64,000 nt of DNA from an uncultured Christensenella sp. (GCA_910586035.1 CAJUHT010000003.1:99046-163045); one strand, 5' to 3'. Numbered from the stretch's first letter, positions 26,187 to 35,767 are shown. Numbers and translations: made by a program. The notes: a model not told the origin generated them from the sequence alone.

Positions 26187-27782
26187 TTATGCCTTGGGAA
26201 CGGCGGTTATATAACGCTTTGTTACAGTTCCGTCTTCACCCTTTACAACGTGAAGGGTTATTGTATACGTGCCTGCGGCAGAAATCATAACGTTTCCGTT
26301 GCCAGTCTCTGCGCCAAACCAGTCGCTGTCGGCAATACCGCCAATTTGAGTACCCCAAGCAACTTTCAATGCCGCAACATTGGGTTTAAGCCAAGTGCCA
26401 GCAGCGTCGAACTCTTCCGAAACGTCGGCTATCTCCAACTCAACGGAATATTCACCGTTTTCGCCCGCCACAAGTTCGGGGCTGAAACCCTGCTTAATAG
26501 CAAAGTTCACCTTTTCCGTGCCGTCCATCAGCGTGCCTACGACATAATATTTATATTGTTCGTAAGTAGTTACTTCGCCTTCAAGCGTAAACTTGAAGAA
26601 CCAAGTACCCTCCGTCAACTGCCAGTTTGCCTCGCCGTTGCCGTACCATTTACCGGTTTTTGCGTTGAACAGCTTAACTTCCGCGGTTTGACCTGCGGGA
26701 ACTTCTACTATACCCGACCAATACGTACCGTCCTTGGACTCCGTAAGCCTGTACTTAGCGTCTTCCTCGGTAATAGTTGTACCCCAGCTCATAAGCGAGC
26801 CCCTGAAATACATATCGTGCGTGCCTGCCGTTATGGTTACGGCGTTGGTAGCCTGATTGTACTCTATGGAGTATCTGCCCTTGGGAAGGAGGTTAAACGT
26901 ACCCTTGTCAGCGAAATAATCGGTTCCGATGCCGCTTATTTCTATTGCGGGGAAGTCGGTATTTTCAGCAAGGTGATAAGACTTCTTGTCTTTAAGGTTG
27001 AATACGTTTACGGCTACGTGAGTCGCGCCCTCTTCAACCAATTCGCCCGCGGCGTTACGTTTAAGGTCTGCGTCGGTTACTTCGAGCATATACGACCAGG
27101 TAACGTTTTCGCCGGAGACTTTCTCGTCCATTGCGTAGAAGTCGGCGTCGCCGCCCTCGCCGAAGCCGCTCATATCGCCCTGCAAGTACATTTCGTGCGT
27201 TACGGTTATGGCAGATTCTTTGGTTACGGTTATTTCGGGCTGCTTTTCGGTGCCGGGGAAAGTTTTAAGCGTAAACTTATACCTGCCCTCGTTGCCCTTT
27301 ACAAGCGAAATATTGTGCGCGTTGGAGCCGTCGCTCGTAGTGAATACTGTTACGCCGTCAAGCTTAACGACCGCCGTTGCGCCTTCGCCCTCGTAACCCG
27401 CAATATTTTCGATACCGATTTGCCTTGCCCAGAGGTCGTCGTCCTTAACGTCCTCGTCAGCGCTGGTCTTGTACAAGAACTTAAACGAATAGCCGTTGCC
27501 AACGTCGCCGGCATAGATATCCAAAGTAAGCGTAAATACGTTTTCGTTGGTAACCGTTTCGTCGCGCTTGAAGGTTGCCGCTTCCCTTATTACGCCGGGC
27601 TTCCAGCCGCCGACAACGTCGTTGCCGAGCGTACCCTTCTTATCCGCGCCTACCGCGTACCAAACGTTAGTGTCCTTTTTGAAACCGTTGTTGTCGTCTT
27701 TTTTACAAGCCGCCAAAAGCGAAACGCCCCCGACCGCCAATGCCGCCGACATAATCAGCGCAGTAACCTTCTTTGCCTTCAT
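26187..27782 (-). CDS. Starch-binding-type surface lipoprotein with repeated modules
   Basis: A 531-residue exported lipoprotein (lipobox LAAC at about residues 23-26) without catalytic motifs. Three related segments start with HEMYLQGDMSGFG, HDMYFRGSLMSWG and YKYYVVGTLMDG, each followed by strands with Trp and aromatic residues. This resembles the tandem carbohydrate-binding modules of SusE/SusF-type starch proteins, although the organism looks Gram-positive. The N-terminal 200 residues form one more beta-sandwich-like part. It follows pullulanase on the same transcript. It should hold starch or dextrin at the cell surface. Function is inferred from repeats and location. Confidence 0.75.
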   Translation of the reverse strand: MKAKKVTALIMSAALAVGGVSLLAACKKDDNNGFKKDTNVWYAVGADKKGTLGNDVVGGWKPGVIREAATFKRDETVTNENVFTLTLDIYAGDVGNGYSFKFLYKTSADEDVKDDDLWARQIGIENIAGYEGEGATAVVKLDGVTVFTTSDGSNAHNISLVKGNEGRYKFTLKTFPGTEKQPEITVTKESAITVTHEMYLQGDMSGFGEGGDADFYAMDEKVSGENVTWSYMLEVTDADLKRNAAGELVEEGATHVAVNVFNLKDKKSYHLAENTDFPAIEISGIGTDYFADKGTFNLLPKGRYSIEYNQATNAVTITAGTHDMYFRGSLMSWGTTITEEDAKYRLTESKDGTYWSGIVEVPAGQTAEVKLFNAKTGKWYGNGEANWQLTEGTWFFKFTLEGEVTTYEQYKYYVVGTLMDGTEKVNFAIKQGFSPELVAGENGEYSVELEIADVSEEFDAAGTWLKPNVAALKVAWGTQIGGIADSDWFGAETGNGNVMISAAGTYTITLHVVKGEDGTVTKRYITAVPKA

Positions 27783-27850
27783 TGTTTTCCTCCAAAAAAT
27801 TTTATATTACCTTTCCCTTTACGGGTTTAAGTTTGCTTTTAGTGCGTTTT

Positions 27851-27891
27851 CTCCGTCGTTTGCAGGCAAACGACGGAGGGGGCGCCCCCTC
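27851..27891 (-). other. Tandem hairpins between pullulanase and lipoprotein genes
   Basis: A 13-bp inverted repeat (CTCCGTCGTTTGC and GCAAACGACGGAG, 27851-27878) is followed at once by a 16-nt perfect palindrome GAGGGGGCGCCCCCTC (27876-27891). The two structures overlap and would compete. No T-run is present, so transcript processing or stabilisation is more likely than full termination. Confidence 0.55.
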
Positions 27892-27905
27892 GTGAGATTT
27901 ATAAA

Positions 27906-30581
27906 TTATGCCTTTACGTCAAGTTTGTACACGTAGCAACTGAGCCCCGAAATCTTCTGGGTTACGCCGCCCGCGATATCGTCGGCTATAACGGTGTTGC
28001 CCGCCTGCTCGCCGTTGATATACAAGTCCCAATTGCCTGCGGGAAGCGCAAAGTTTACGCTGTTTTCGTTGGCGTTGTAAACTATAAGCAGTTTTTCACC
28101 CGTCTGGAAGTTGCGCATAGTAAACGCAACAAACGCGCCGTCCTTTTTAACCAGCTCGCAAACCGGCTTGTAGTTTTCCTTTTCGTTTACAGCGTAGTTG
28201 AGCCTTAAAGTATCGCAGTTCTTGCGGAATTCCATAAGCCCCTTATAGTACTGCATCGTCTTGTACTGCTCGCTGTTTTGCGAAAGAAGATTCCACTTAA
28301 TATTGTTTACTTCGTCAGAAGAGTTATAGCTGTTTTCGTTGTATGTTCCGTCGGGATTCTTCTTTGCGCGGAGCATTTCCTCGCCCGCCTGCATAAACGG
28401 CACGCCAAGCGAAGTCTGCACTATCGCCGCGGTAAGCCTGTTCATTGCCGTGCGCTTGTTTAGCGTTGAAGCTTCCTCTCCGTACACGTGGCAAATTCTG
28501 TCCCACAGCGTATTGTTGTCGTGCGCGGAAGCGTAGTTTATAACCTGCGTGGGGTTGGAAGCCGCCCAGCCGTTGCCCGCGCCGAAGTTTTTAAGGTTGT
28601 AGCAACCCGTTACTCCGAAAAGTACTTTATCGAGGTACCCCGCCTTTGCGCCCGTTGCAAAGCCCGTATCGTCTATATCGAACACCGAGCCCTTTAAGCC
28701 GTCGCGCAGTACGTCGTTGAACATTGCAATGCCGTTTACGCCCGCAGTCGAAGTTCCCTTGTTTAACGTTTTAAGATTGGCGAGCGTTGCGCGCTGTGCT
28801 TCCGCAAGCGTAGAGCCGCCGCCCAACCAGCCTTCGCCGTATACGAGCGCTTCCGGATTGACCGCGTGCACAGCCTTTTCCACCTGCTGCATAGTCTGCA
28901 AATCGTGAACGCCCATAAGGTCGAAGCGGAAACCGTCGATGTTATATTCGCTCTGCCAATATTTGACGGAATCTACTATATACTTACGCACCATCGCGCG
29001 CTCGGAAGCCGTTTCGTTGCCGCAACCCGAGCCGTTGGAAGGGGTGCCGTCCGTTCCGTAACGGTAATAGTAATAGGGAACGATTTTATTTAAGTTGGAT
29101 TCAAGCGAATAGGTGTGATTGTAAACGACGTCCATTACAACGCTTATGCCCGCGTCGTGCAACGCCTTAACCATTTGCTTGTACTCGTTTACGCGCTTAG
29201 CGCCGTCGTCGGGGTCGGTGGAGTAACTGCCTTCGGGAACGTTATAGTTCTGAGGGTCGTATCCCCAGTTGAAGCCTTCCGACTTGCTTTCGTCAACCGA
29301 AGAATAGTCGAACGAAGGAAGCAAATGCACGTGCGTTATGCCGAGTTGCTTTAAGTAATCGAGCCCCACGGGTATGCCGTTTTCGTTAGTCAGCCCCGTT
29401 TCGGTAAACGCAAGATATTTGCCCTTATACTTGGAGCTTTCGATAGTGTTGGAGAAGTCGCGGATATGCACTTCCCAAATCTGCGCGTCGGTGTAGTTTT
29501 CCACGTTGGGATTTTTGAAAGGCGTCGTAGTCCAGCCTGCGGGGTCTGTTTCGTCAAGGTTTAAAATCATACCTCTCTTGCCGTTCATTCCCGCCGAACG
29601 CGCGTAAGGGTCGACCGCCTCCTGCGCGCCGAGCGAGGTGGTAACCGTGTACGTGTAGTACTTTCCGTTGAGGTTGGAGCCGTGCGTATAAGTCCAAACG
29701 CCTTTTTCGCCCCTTACAAGGGGAATAGTGTCGTAAGATTCGCCGAACGTGCCCTCGTTAAAGAGGTTTACTTCCACGTTAGAAGCCGTGGGCGCCCAAA
29801 GGCGGAAAATTGTAGAATCGGGAGTAAGCTCTACGCCCAGCTCTCCGTCGTAACGGTACGCCGTGTTGAACGCGCCGCTCGAAAAATACGTTAAAGGCAC
29901 CGCGCCTACGGGTTCGAGCCCGTCCACTTCCACCGTATACGCCTTAGAAAGGTCGAGGTTTGCGGCAAAAGTGATTACGTTGTTCGAAACGGAAGAAATG
30001 GTAACGCTTTCGCCGTCGCCGTCCTTTACCTTTATTTTATCCGCCTCGATTTTAGCGCCGTCGCTGGGATAGATTTTGATATGTTTCAAATCCTGCATAT
30101 CCGCAAGCGTGATAAAGCGCATAATTTCAAGCGTGTTTCCGCCGTCCGTGCTGGTATAGTTGTTTATATCGCCCGCCTTGGTGTAAATTACGGTGCGCTC
30201 GTCGTCCAGCTTTACCTTGCGGTCGGCATCGCCGTCCTTATCCGCACTGCCCCAAGAGGAGCCGCCGGGCGCCGAACAGTTATACCTTATTATAAACCCG
30301 ACTTCGGTTATGGACTCGGGTACGTTTACTACCATCTTTGCGCCGTATTCGCAGGGGTGGAAAACGTGCCCCGAACCCTCTACGTCGCCGTACCAAAGCC
30401 ATACGTCGCAATTATCGTAACCGCCGTCCCTGTTGTAGTAAATGGTAAGCTGTCTGTACCCCTCTTCGAGAGGAAGGTCGTACTCAGTGTTGGAGCCGCC
30501 GCCCTTCTTGGTGCAGGAGGCGAAAACCAACAGCGCAGAAAGTGCCACACACAGTGCGGCGAAAAACTTTTTCACTTTCAT
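27906..30581 (-). CDS. pulA: Type I pullulanase lipoprotein
   Basis: An 891-residue debranching enzyme that cuts alpha-1,6 bonds. It has a lipoprotein signal (lipobox FASC). An N-terminal CBM41-like domain (around LTIYYNRDGGYDNCDVWLW) comes next, then a CBM48-like segment (FRLWAPTASNVEVNLF) and the GH13 barrel. The pullulanase signature FNWGYDPQNYNVPEGSYS is present, with the nucleophile in GFRFDLMGVHD, the acid Glu in VYGEGWLGG and SAHDNNTLWD. It acts outside the cell with the amylase. Its promoter carries the same operator set as malQ. Confidence 0.96.
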   Translation of the reverse strand: MKVKKFFAALCVALSALLVFASCTKKGGGSNTEYDLPLEEGYRQLTIYYNRDGGYDNCDVWLWYGDVEGSGHVFHPCEYGAKMVVNVPESITEVGFIIRYNCSAPGGSSWGSADKDGDADRKVKLDDERTVIYTKAGDINNYTSTDGGNTLEIMRFITLADMQDLKHIKIYPSDGAKIEADKIKVKDGDGESVTISSVSNNVITFAANLDLSKAYTVEVDGLEPVGAVPLTYFSSGAFNTAYRYDGELGVELTPDSTIFRLWAPTASNVEVNLFNEGTFGESYDTIPLVRGEKGVWTYTHGSNLNGKYYTYTVTTSLGAQEAVDPYARSAGMNGKRGMILNLDETDPAGWTTTPFKNPNVENYTDAQIWEVHIRDFSNTIESSKYKGKYLAFTETGLTNENGIPVGLDYLKQLGITHVHLLPSFDYSSVDESKSEGFNWGYDPQNYNVPEGSYSTDPDDGAKRVNEYKQMVKALHDAGISVVMDVVYNHTYSLESNLNKIVPYYYYRYGTDGTPSNGSGCGNETASERAMVRKYIVDSVKYWQSEYNIDGFRFDLMGVHDLQTMQQVEKAVHAVNPEALVYGEGWLGGGSTLAEAQRATLANLKTLNKGTSTAGVNGIAMFNDVLRDGLKGSVFDIDDTGFATGAKAGYLDKVLFGVTGCYNLKNFGAGNGWAASNPTQVINYASAHDNNTLWDRICHVYGEEASTLNKRTAMNRLTAAIVQTSLGVPFMQAGEEMLRAKKNPDGTYNENSYNSSDEVNNIKWNLLSQNSEQYKTMQYYKGLMEFRKNCDTLRLNYAVNEKENYKPVCELVKKDGAFVAFTMRNFQTGEKLLIVYNANENSVNFALPAGNWDLYINGEQAGNTVIADDIAGGVTQKISGLSCYVYKLDVKA

Positions 30582-30636
30582 AACTATTCCATATACCCTT
30601 GTTTTTCTTCCAAAAACATCACGTTACGAAAAAATA

Positions 30637-30693
30637 TTTTCGCAAACATATTGTTTTCGAAAATTATTATATCATATTTTCGAAATATGTCAA
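30637..30693 (-). promoter_or_regulatory. Pullulanase promoter with MalR/LacI-type operators
   Basis: On the minus strand TTGACA (30688-30693) and TATAAT (30666-30671) are 16 bp apart. A TTTTCGAAAT site (30677-30686) sits in the spacer, a TTTTCGAAAA site (30654-30663) lies after the -10, and TTTTCGCAAA (30637-30646) further on. The first two are 23 bp apart, exactly as at malQ. This supports control by the LacI-family protein at 23858. Confidence 0.8.
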
Positions 30694-30830
30694 TACTTTG
30701 ATGTGTAAATTTTTCAAAAAATGAAACGTTTTTTTAATTTTGCACCATTATATGATTTAAATCGGAAAAATAGTTTATTCTCTTGACGCCGCATTGCCGC
30801 CTTTAAAGACTTTTTCACGAAAATTTTTAC

Positions 30831-30873
30831 GAAAAAAAGCTGGGCAAAGCCGTTTTTACGGCTTTGCCCAGCT
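30831..30873 (-). terminator. Intrinsic terminator of the mannose/fucose operon
   Basis: A perfect 15-bp stem, AGCTGGGCAAAGCCG and CGGCTTTGCCCAGCT, with a 6-base loop and a run of seven Ts on the minus strand. It ends the transcript that begins near 42478 and finishes with manA. Confidence 0.94.
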
Positions 30874-30880
30874 ATACATT

Positions 30881-30922
30881 ATTATATATAAAGAAATTCA
30901 AACATTATATATAAAGAAATTC
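30881..30922. repeat. Short tandem duplication, 19-bp copies at a 23-bp period
   Basis: ATTATATATAAAGAAATTC occurs at 30881-30899 and 30904-30922, in the 3' untranslated stretch between manA and its terminator. It looks like a simple slippage duplication. No function is suggested. Confidence 0.8.
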
Positions 30923-30926
30923 CAAG

Positions 30927-31895
30927 TCAACAGTTGATTTTAAGCATACAAAAGCTGCCACGTAAATTTATTTTTACGCAATCCGCGGGCACAAATACGC
31001 AGTCCCCCTTTTTTACGGCAAGCTCTTTTTCACCGTAAGCAAGAAAACCCGCCCCTTCGATAAACAACAAGATATTGAAAGACAGCGCGGAAGTTTTAAG
31101 CGCAGGCGGCGCAGGAGCCTCGCTTGAATTGACAAGCACCCTGTCGACTTCGAAATATTTGCAACGGCAAAGTTTTTCCGCGGCATAGCCCTGCCTATAT
31201 TTTAAAACGCGCATAGGCTGTAAATAGCCGCTTTTAACGTTAAAATCGGCAACTTCCAACGCCTGATTTAAATGAAGCCGACGTTTTTTTCCGTTATTGT
31301 CAATGCGGTCGTAGTCGTATATCCTGTAAGTTAAATTAGAATTTTCCTGTATCTCCGCAACCAGACACCCCGCGCCGAGCGCGTGTACCGTGCCGGCTTC
31401 TATAAAAAACACATCGCCTTTTTTAACGGGAACTTTATTCAGATAATTTTCTATTACCCCTGCTTCCGCCGCCCGCTTAACCTCTTCGGCAGTTACTTTT
31501 CCGTTGAACCCGTAAATTATTTCCGCGCCTTTATCCGCTTCGAGCACATACCACATTTCGGTTTTGCCAAGCTGTCCCTCGCGCGCCGCATATTCGTCGT
31601 CGGGATGCACTTGGACTGAAAGTTTTTGCTTTGCATCGATAAATTTAACTATGACGGGGAGATTGCCGCCCATCGCGTTCGGATGACTTCCTATATACTC
31701 TGGATGCTCGTTCAATATTTCCCCAAGACCGCGCCCCGCAAAAGTACTTTGCCCATCGGGATGAGTAGAGCACTCCCAGGTTTCCGCAAGCGGATAAACA
31801 TTTATATTTTTATTGAACTCTTCGTTCAACCTGTTTCCGCCCCAAAGATAGTCTTTGGGAAACGGCTTCAAAAGAAATGGCTCGTTCATATTCAA
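30927..31895 (-). CDS. manA: Mannose-6-phosphate isomerase
   Basis: A 322-residue class I phosphomannose isomerase with two cupin regions. Zinc ligands lie in QVHPDDEYA and EAGTVHALGAG. It interconverts fructose-6-phosphate and mannose-6-phosphate, the first step toward GDP-mannose. The next two genes upstream encode the mutase and the guanylyltransferase, so the whole GDP-mannose route is in one operon. It overlaps the mutase gene by 4 bp and is the last gene before the terminator. Confidence 0.95.
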   Translation of the reverse strand: MNMNEPFLLKPFPKDYLWGGNRLNEEFNKNINVYPLAETWECSTHPDGQSTFAGRGLGEILNEHPEYIGSHPNAMGGNLPVIVKFIDAKQKLSVQVHPDDEYAAREGQLGKTEMWYVLEADKGAEIIYGFNGKVTAEEVKRAAEAGVIENYLNKVPVKKGDVFFIEAGTVHALGAGCLVAEIQENSNLTYRIYDYDRIDNNGKKRRLHLNQALEVADFNVKSGYLQPMRVLKYRQGYAAEKLCRCKYFEVDRVLVNSSEAPAPPALKTSALSFNILLFIEGAGFLAYGEKELAVKKGDCVFVPADCVKINLRGSFCMLKINC

Positions 31896-33496
31896 CCGCG
31901 CTTAAACGACCTGTAAATTTTTAATTTCGGCTCTGTGCCGGAAGGTCTTACCACCATAGAGCTTCCGTCTTCGAACACGATTTTAATAACGTTTGATTTA
32001 GGCAAACCGTCCACACCCTGTAAATAGTCGACTTTTTCCGTTATTTTCCTGCCGTCTATTTCAACCGCGCGGCGATATTTGTCCATTATCTCGCGCATTT
32101 CATCAAAGCCTTTTGCCCCATCGAACTTTTGCGTTTCCAACGTGCTTACGTAACGACCGTGTTTTTCGTACAAAAGGTTGAGTTTATCATAAAGCGTTAT
32201 TCCCTGCGTTTTATAATACGCCGCCATATCGCACACCGAAAGCGCCGCGCCGACAGCGTCTTTATCCCTTACGTACGCTCCCGTAAGATAGCCTAAACTT
32301 TCTTCAAAGGCAAAAATAAAATTTTCGAGTTTGCCGTCCTTTTCAAGCAACCCTATTTGTTCGCCGATAAATTTAAAACCCGTAAGAACGTTTACCGTTT
32401 TTACTCCGTAAGACTTTGCTATCTTATCGCCCAAACTGCTCGTTACTATCGTCTTATACATAACGGCTTCCTTGGGAATATCTTGTTTTTCCATACGCGC
32501 CGCACATATAAAATCGAGAAGCAAAAAACCCGTTTCGTTACCGCTGAGCAGCCTGTATCCCCCTTTACCGTCCTTGACGGCAACTCCCAACCTATCGCAA
32601 TCGGGGTCGGTCGCCAAAAGCAGGTCGGCTCCGTTATTTCGGGCATATTCTAAGCCCAATTGCATAGCCTGCTCTATTTCTGGATTGGGATACCGACAGG
32701 TAGGAAAGTTACCGTCGGGCGCTTCCTGCTCTTTTACAACCGTAACGTCCGTAAATCCGCTCTCCGCAAGCGCGCGCAAAACGGGCTTTAACCCCGTGCC
32801 GTTTAACGGAGTGTAAACGATTTTCAAACGGCTATTTACATTACCGCTGAAAACAGAGTGAGCTTTGACTTCCGCAATAAAACTATCGTAAACGCTATCG
32901 GCAATAAACTCCACGCTACCGTCGTTTACCGCAGTTTCAAAAGACTTGCGCTTAACGTCTTTGAAAATATCTATTTTGGAGATTTCGTCAAATATTTCGC
33001 TTGCCGTCAGGTTTGTAATCTGACAGCCGTCCTGATTGTAAACTTTATATCCGTTATATTCTGCGGGATTATGCGATGCGGTAATTACAACTCCCGCAAA
33101 ACATTTCAACTTACGCACCGCATAGGCAAGGCAGGGCGTAGGCATCAGTTGCGGATACATATACGCTTTAATTGCGTTGGCGGCAAACACCTCGCAGGCA
33201 ACCTTTGCAAATTCGTAAGAATTTAATCTGCTATCGTAGCCCACGGCAACGCTTTTATTGTCCGCAGAGTTCTTTTTGACGTACTCGGCAAGCCCCTGCG
33301 AAGCTTTCGCCACGGTATACAAGTTTATCCTGTTGGTACCGGCGCCCATTAAACCGCGTAATCCGCCCGTCCCAAACTCTATGTCCTTGTAAAACGCGTC
33401 CTCCGTTTCCTCTTCCGTCATTTCTCTTAGCGCTTTGGAAAACCCCTCGGCGTTCTGCAACCATTCATTGAAAAGACGGGCGGCTCTTTCGGTCAT
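31892..33496 (-). CDS. Phosphomannomutase/phosphoglucomutase
   Basis: A 534-residue alpha-D-phosphohexomutase. The phosphoserine loop is VITASHNPAEYNGYK, metal binding is ATDPDCDRLG, and the phosphate-binding loop near the C-terminus is VVRPSGTEPKLK. It belongs to the long PgcA/ManB-type group. Between manA and manC it should convert mannose-6-phosphate to mannose-1-phosphate, though such enzymes also handle glucose phosphates. It overlaps both neighbours by 4 bp. Confidence 0.93.
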   Translation of the reverse strand: MTERAARLFNEWLQNAEGFSKALREMTEEETEDAFYKDIEFGTGGLRGLMGAGTNRINLYTVAKASQGLAEYVKKNSADNKSVAVGYDSRLNSYEFAKVACEVFAANAIKAYMYPQLMPTPCLAYAVRKLKCFAGVVITASHNPAEYNGYKVYNQDGCQITNLTASEIFDEISKIDIFKDVKRKSFETAVNDGSVEFIADSVYDSFIAEVKAHSVFSGNVNSRLKIVYTPLNGTGLKPVLRALAESGFTDVTVVKEQEAPDGNFPTCRYPNPEIEQAMQLGLEYARNNGADLLLATDPDCDRLGVAVKDGKGGYRLLSGNETGFLLLDFICAARMEKQDIPKEAVMYKTIVTSSLGDKIAKSYGVKTVNVLTGFKFIGEQIGLLEKDGKLENFIFAFEESLGYLTGAYVRDKDAVGAALSVCDMAAYYKTQGITLYDKLNLLYEKHGRYVSTLETQKFDGAKGFDEMREIMDKYRRAVEIDGRKITEKVDYLQGVDGLPKSNVIKIVFEDGSSMVVRPSGTEPKLKIYRSFKRG

Positions 33497-34806
33497 TGCT
33501 CGCCACTCTCCCCGTGCTTTATTTTATCGCCTACGGTTATCTCTTCGCCCAGCTGTACTTCCACAAGCTGTAAATTGGTAATAGCGGTTATCTTATGCTT
33601 GCAACCGCGCTGAACGGTTATAACGTCGCCGACAGAAACTTCCTGCTCCATTCCGTCGACGGTCGTTCTGCCTTTGCCTGAAATTACCACCCACACCTCG
33701 TCGCGCAGACGGTGAGAATGATAGTTCATAGCGCACCCCTCTTTGAGAGTTACTTTTATAGTCAGGCTGTTCTTGTCCGCGTCAAGCACCCTGTAACTTC
33801 CCCAGGACTTTTCGGCAAACATTATCTGCTGTTCTATACCGTCGACATAAGGCTTAATATAGCTCGACTGTTCCTTGTCGGATATCAAAATGCCGTCGGG
33901 GGACGCGGATATGACCACGTCTTTAAGCCCCATAGCTACAATCGGCATCCCCGTTTCGTTGACGATATGCACGTTTTTGCAATTTTCGTTCATTATACCT
34001 TTGCCTATTACGGGCTGCTCCATAACTTCGGTAAGAGTATTCCAAGTGCCCAAGTCCTTCCATTCGCCGTTATAGCGCAATACGTCTATACATTTTTCGC
34101 GTTCGACCACGGCGTAATCGAAAGATATTTTTTTAAAATCGGCATATCCGTTTAAAAGCCGCCAATAATCGCAAACGCCCAAAATTTCCGACGATTTTTG
34201 CAACAGATAATCTAATTTGAACGCAAAAACGCCGCCGTTCCACAACGCGCCGCGGCTGATATATCTTTCAGCCGTAACCTTATCGGGCTTTTCTTTAAAC
34301 TCGGTTACTTTGCTTATATCAGCCTTGTTTTCGGGTATTATATACCCGTATTTTTCGCTTGGATACGTCGGTTCTATGCCCATAAGCGTGATATTTGCTT
34401 TTGCATTTGCGGCGTGCAACGCTAATTTTTTAAGCGTTTCAAAATATCCGTCGTCCACATACGGGTCGACGGGACAGACTACGATGACTTCGTCCTTACT
34501 GATTTTCTCCACATCGTGAAGATAAGCCGCGGCAAGCACTATCGCAGGGAAAGTATCTCTGCGGCAAGGTTCGATAGATATAGCTACGCCGCTACCGAGT
34601 TGGTTGTGGATTGCAGATACCTGCGATTTGGAAGTGGCGATAGTTATACGGGCGTTCGGGTCCGCGCTTTTTATTTGGCAATACACTCTTTCTACCATAG
34701 ACTGCTTGCCGCCGTTAAAAATTTTTATAAACTGTTTGGAGCGGACTTCGTTTGAAAGCGGCCAAAGCCTTTTACCCGACCCGCCCGAAAGTAAGACGAT
34801 ATTCAT
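33493..34806 (-). CDS. manC: Mannose-1-phosphate guanylyltransferase
   Basis: A 437-residue enzyme that makes GDP-mannose from mannose-1-phosphate and GTP. LLSGGSGKRLWPLS (residues 5-18) is the nucleotide loop and FKEKPDK the sugar-phosphate site. The C-terminal 110 residues are a cupin (MNYHSHRLRDEVWVV), the isomerase-like domain of type II enzymes. Here the cupin is probably not the main isomerase because manA is present. Its product feeds gmd at 35775. Confidence 0.95.
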   Translation of the reverse strand: MNIVLLSGGSGKRLWPLSNEVRSKQFIKIFNGGKQSMVERVYCQIKSADPNARITIATSKSQVSAIHNQLGSGVAISIEPCRRDTFPAIVLAAAYLHDVEKISKDEVIVVCPVDPYVDDGYFETLKKLALHAANAKANITLMGIEPTYPSEKYGYIIPENKADISKVTEFKEKPDKVTAERYISRGALWNGGVFAFKLDYLLQKSSEILGVCDYWRLLNGYADFKKISFDYAVVEREKCIDVLRYNGEWKDLGTWNTLTEVMEQPVIGKGIMNENCKNVHIVNETGMPIVAMGLKDVVISASPDGILISDKEQSSYIKPYVDGIEQQIMFAEKSWGSYRVLDADKNSLTIKVTLKEGCAMNYHSHRLRDEVWVVISGKGRTTVDGMEQEVSVGDVITVQRGCKHKITAITNLQLVEVQLGEEITVGDKIKHGESGEQ

Positions 34807-34822
34807 TTGTTCCTCTTTTTAC

Positions 34823-35767
34823 TTATCTTTCCGCACGCATAGGATTTTCCAAAAAATCACGGTAGGCAAGTTTTAAGCCTTCTTTCAGCTCGGTTTTATA
34901 TTTCCAGCCAAGCTTTTCCGCCTTAGAAACGTCTAACAACTTGCGCGGCGTGCCGTTGGGCTTAGACGCGTCCCAACGTATTTCACCGCTATATCCCACA
35001 ACGTCAGCCACAAGTTCGGTAAGCTTTTTTATGGATATTTCTTTACCTGTACCCGCATTTACAGTTTGATTGCCGCTATAATTGTTCATTAAAAACACGC
35101 ACAAATCGGCGAGGTCGTCAACGTACATAAACTCCCTTAAAGGGCTGCCGTCGCCCCAACAGGTAACAAAGGGAAGCCGTTGTATCTTTGCTTCGTGAAA
35201 TCTTCTGATTAAAGCAGGCACTACGTGGCTGTGCGTGGGATGATAATTGTCGTTTGGTCCGTAAAGGTTTGTGGGCATAACCGAAATATAATCGGCGCCG
35301 TATTGCCTGTTAAGATACTCGCAATATTTAAGTCCCGAAATTTTGGCAAGCGCATAAGCCTCGTTTGTGCTTTCCAGCTCGGAAGTAAGCAAATATTCTT
35401 CCCTTATAGGTTGAGGCGCCATACGCGGATAGATGCAGGACGAACCCAAAAATTCCAATTTTTTACAACCGTTTTTCCAAGCGGCATTTATAACGTTCAT
35501 TTCGAGCGTAATATTGTCGTACATAAAGTCGGCAAGGGCTTCTCTGTTTGCAACGATACCGCCCACCTTAGCCGCCGCCAAAAACACGTACTCCGGCTTT
35601 TCCGCTTCGAAAAACTCCTCCACTTCCGCCTGTCTGCGCAAATCAAGACTTTCGTGCGTACGGGTTATGATATTCGTATAACCAAAGCTTTCAAGCCTGC
35701 GCACAATAGCCGAGCCTACCATTCCTCTGTGTCCGGCAACGTAAATCTTTGAATTTTTGTCCATCAT
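34823..35767 (-). CDS. fcl: GDP-L-fucose synthase
   Basis: A 314-residue SDR with YVAGHRGMVGSAIVRRL at the N-terminus, the distinctive Fcl/WcaG Rossmann loop. SSCIYPR and YALAKISG supply Ser, Tyr and Lys of the active site, and NLYGPNDNYHPTHSHVVPA is a family hallmark. It epimerises and reduces GDP-4-keto-6-deoxymannose to GDP-L-fucose. Gmd is the preceding gene, 7 bp away. The start is one of two adjacent ATGs. Confidence 0.96.
   Translation of the reverse strand: MMDKNSKIYVAGHRGMVGSAIVRRLESFGYTNIITRTHESLDLRRQAEVEEFFEAEKPEYVFLAAAKVGGIVANREALADFMYDNITLEMNVINAAWKNGCKKLEFLGSSCIYPRMAPQPIREEYLLTSELESTNEAYALAKISGLKYCEYLNRQYGADYISVMPTNLYGPNDNYHPTHSHVVPALIRRFHEAKIQRLPFVTCWGDGSPLREFMYVDDLADLCVFLMNNYSGNQTVNAGTGKEISIKKLTELVADVVGYSGEIRWDASKPNGTPRKLLDVSKAEKLGWKYKTELKEGLKLAYRDFLENPMRAER

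Noticed and set aside
30881..30922. A regulatory repeat before the mannose operon
   Set aside because: It lies after manA, before the terminator, and so is in the transcript's 3' end. A slippage duplication is simpler.
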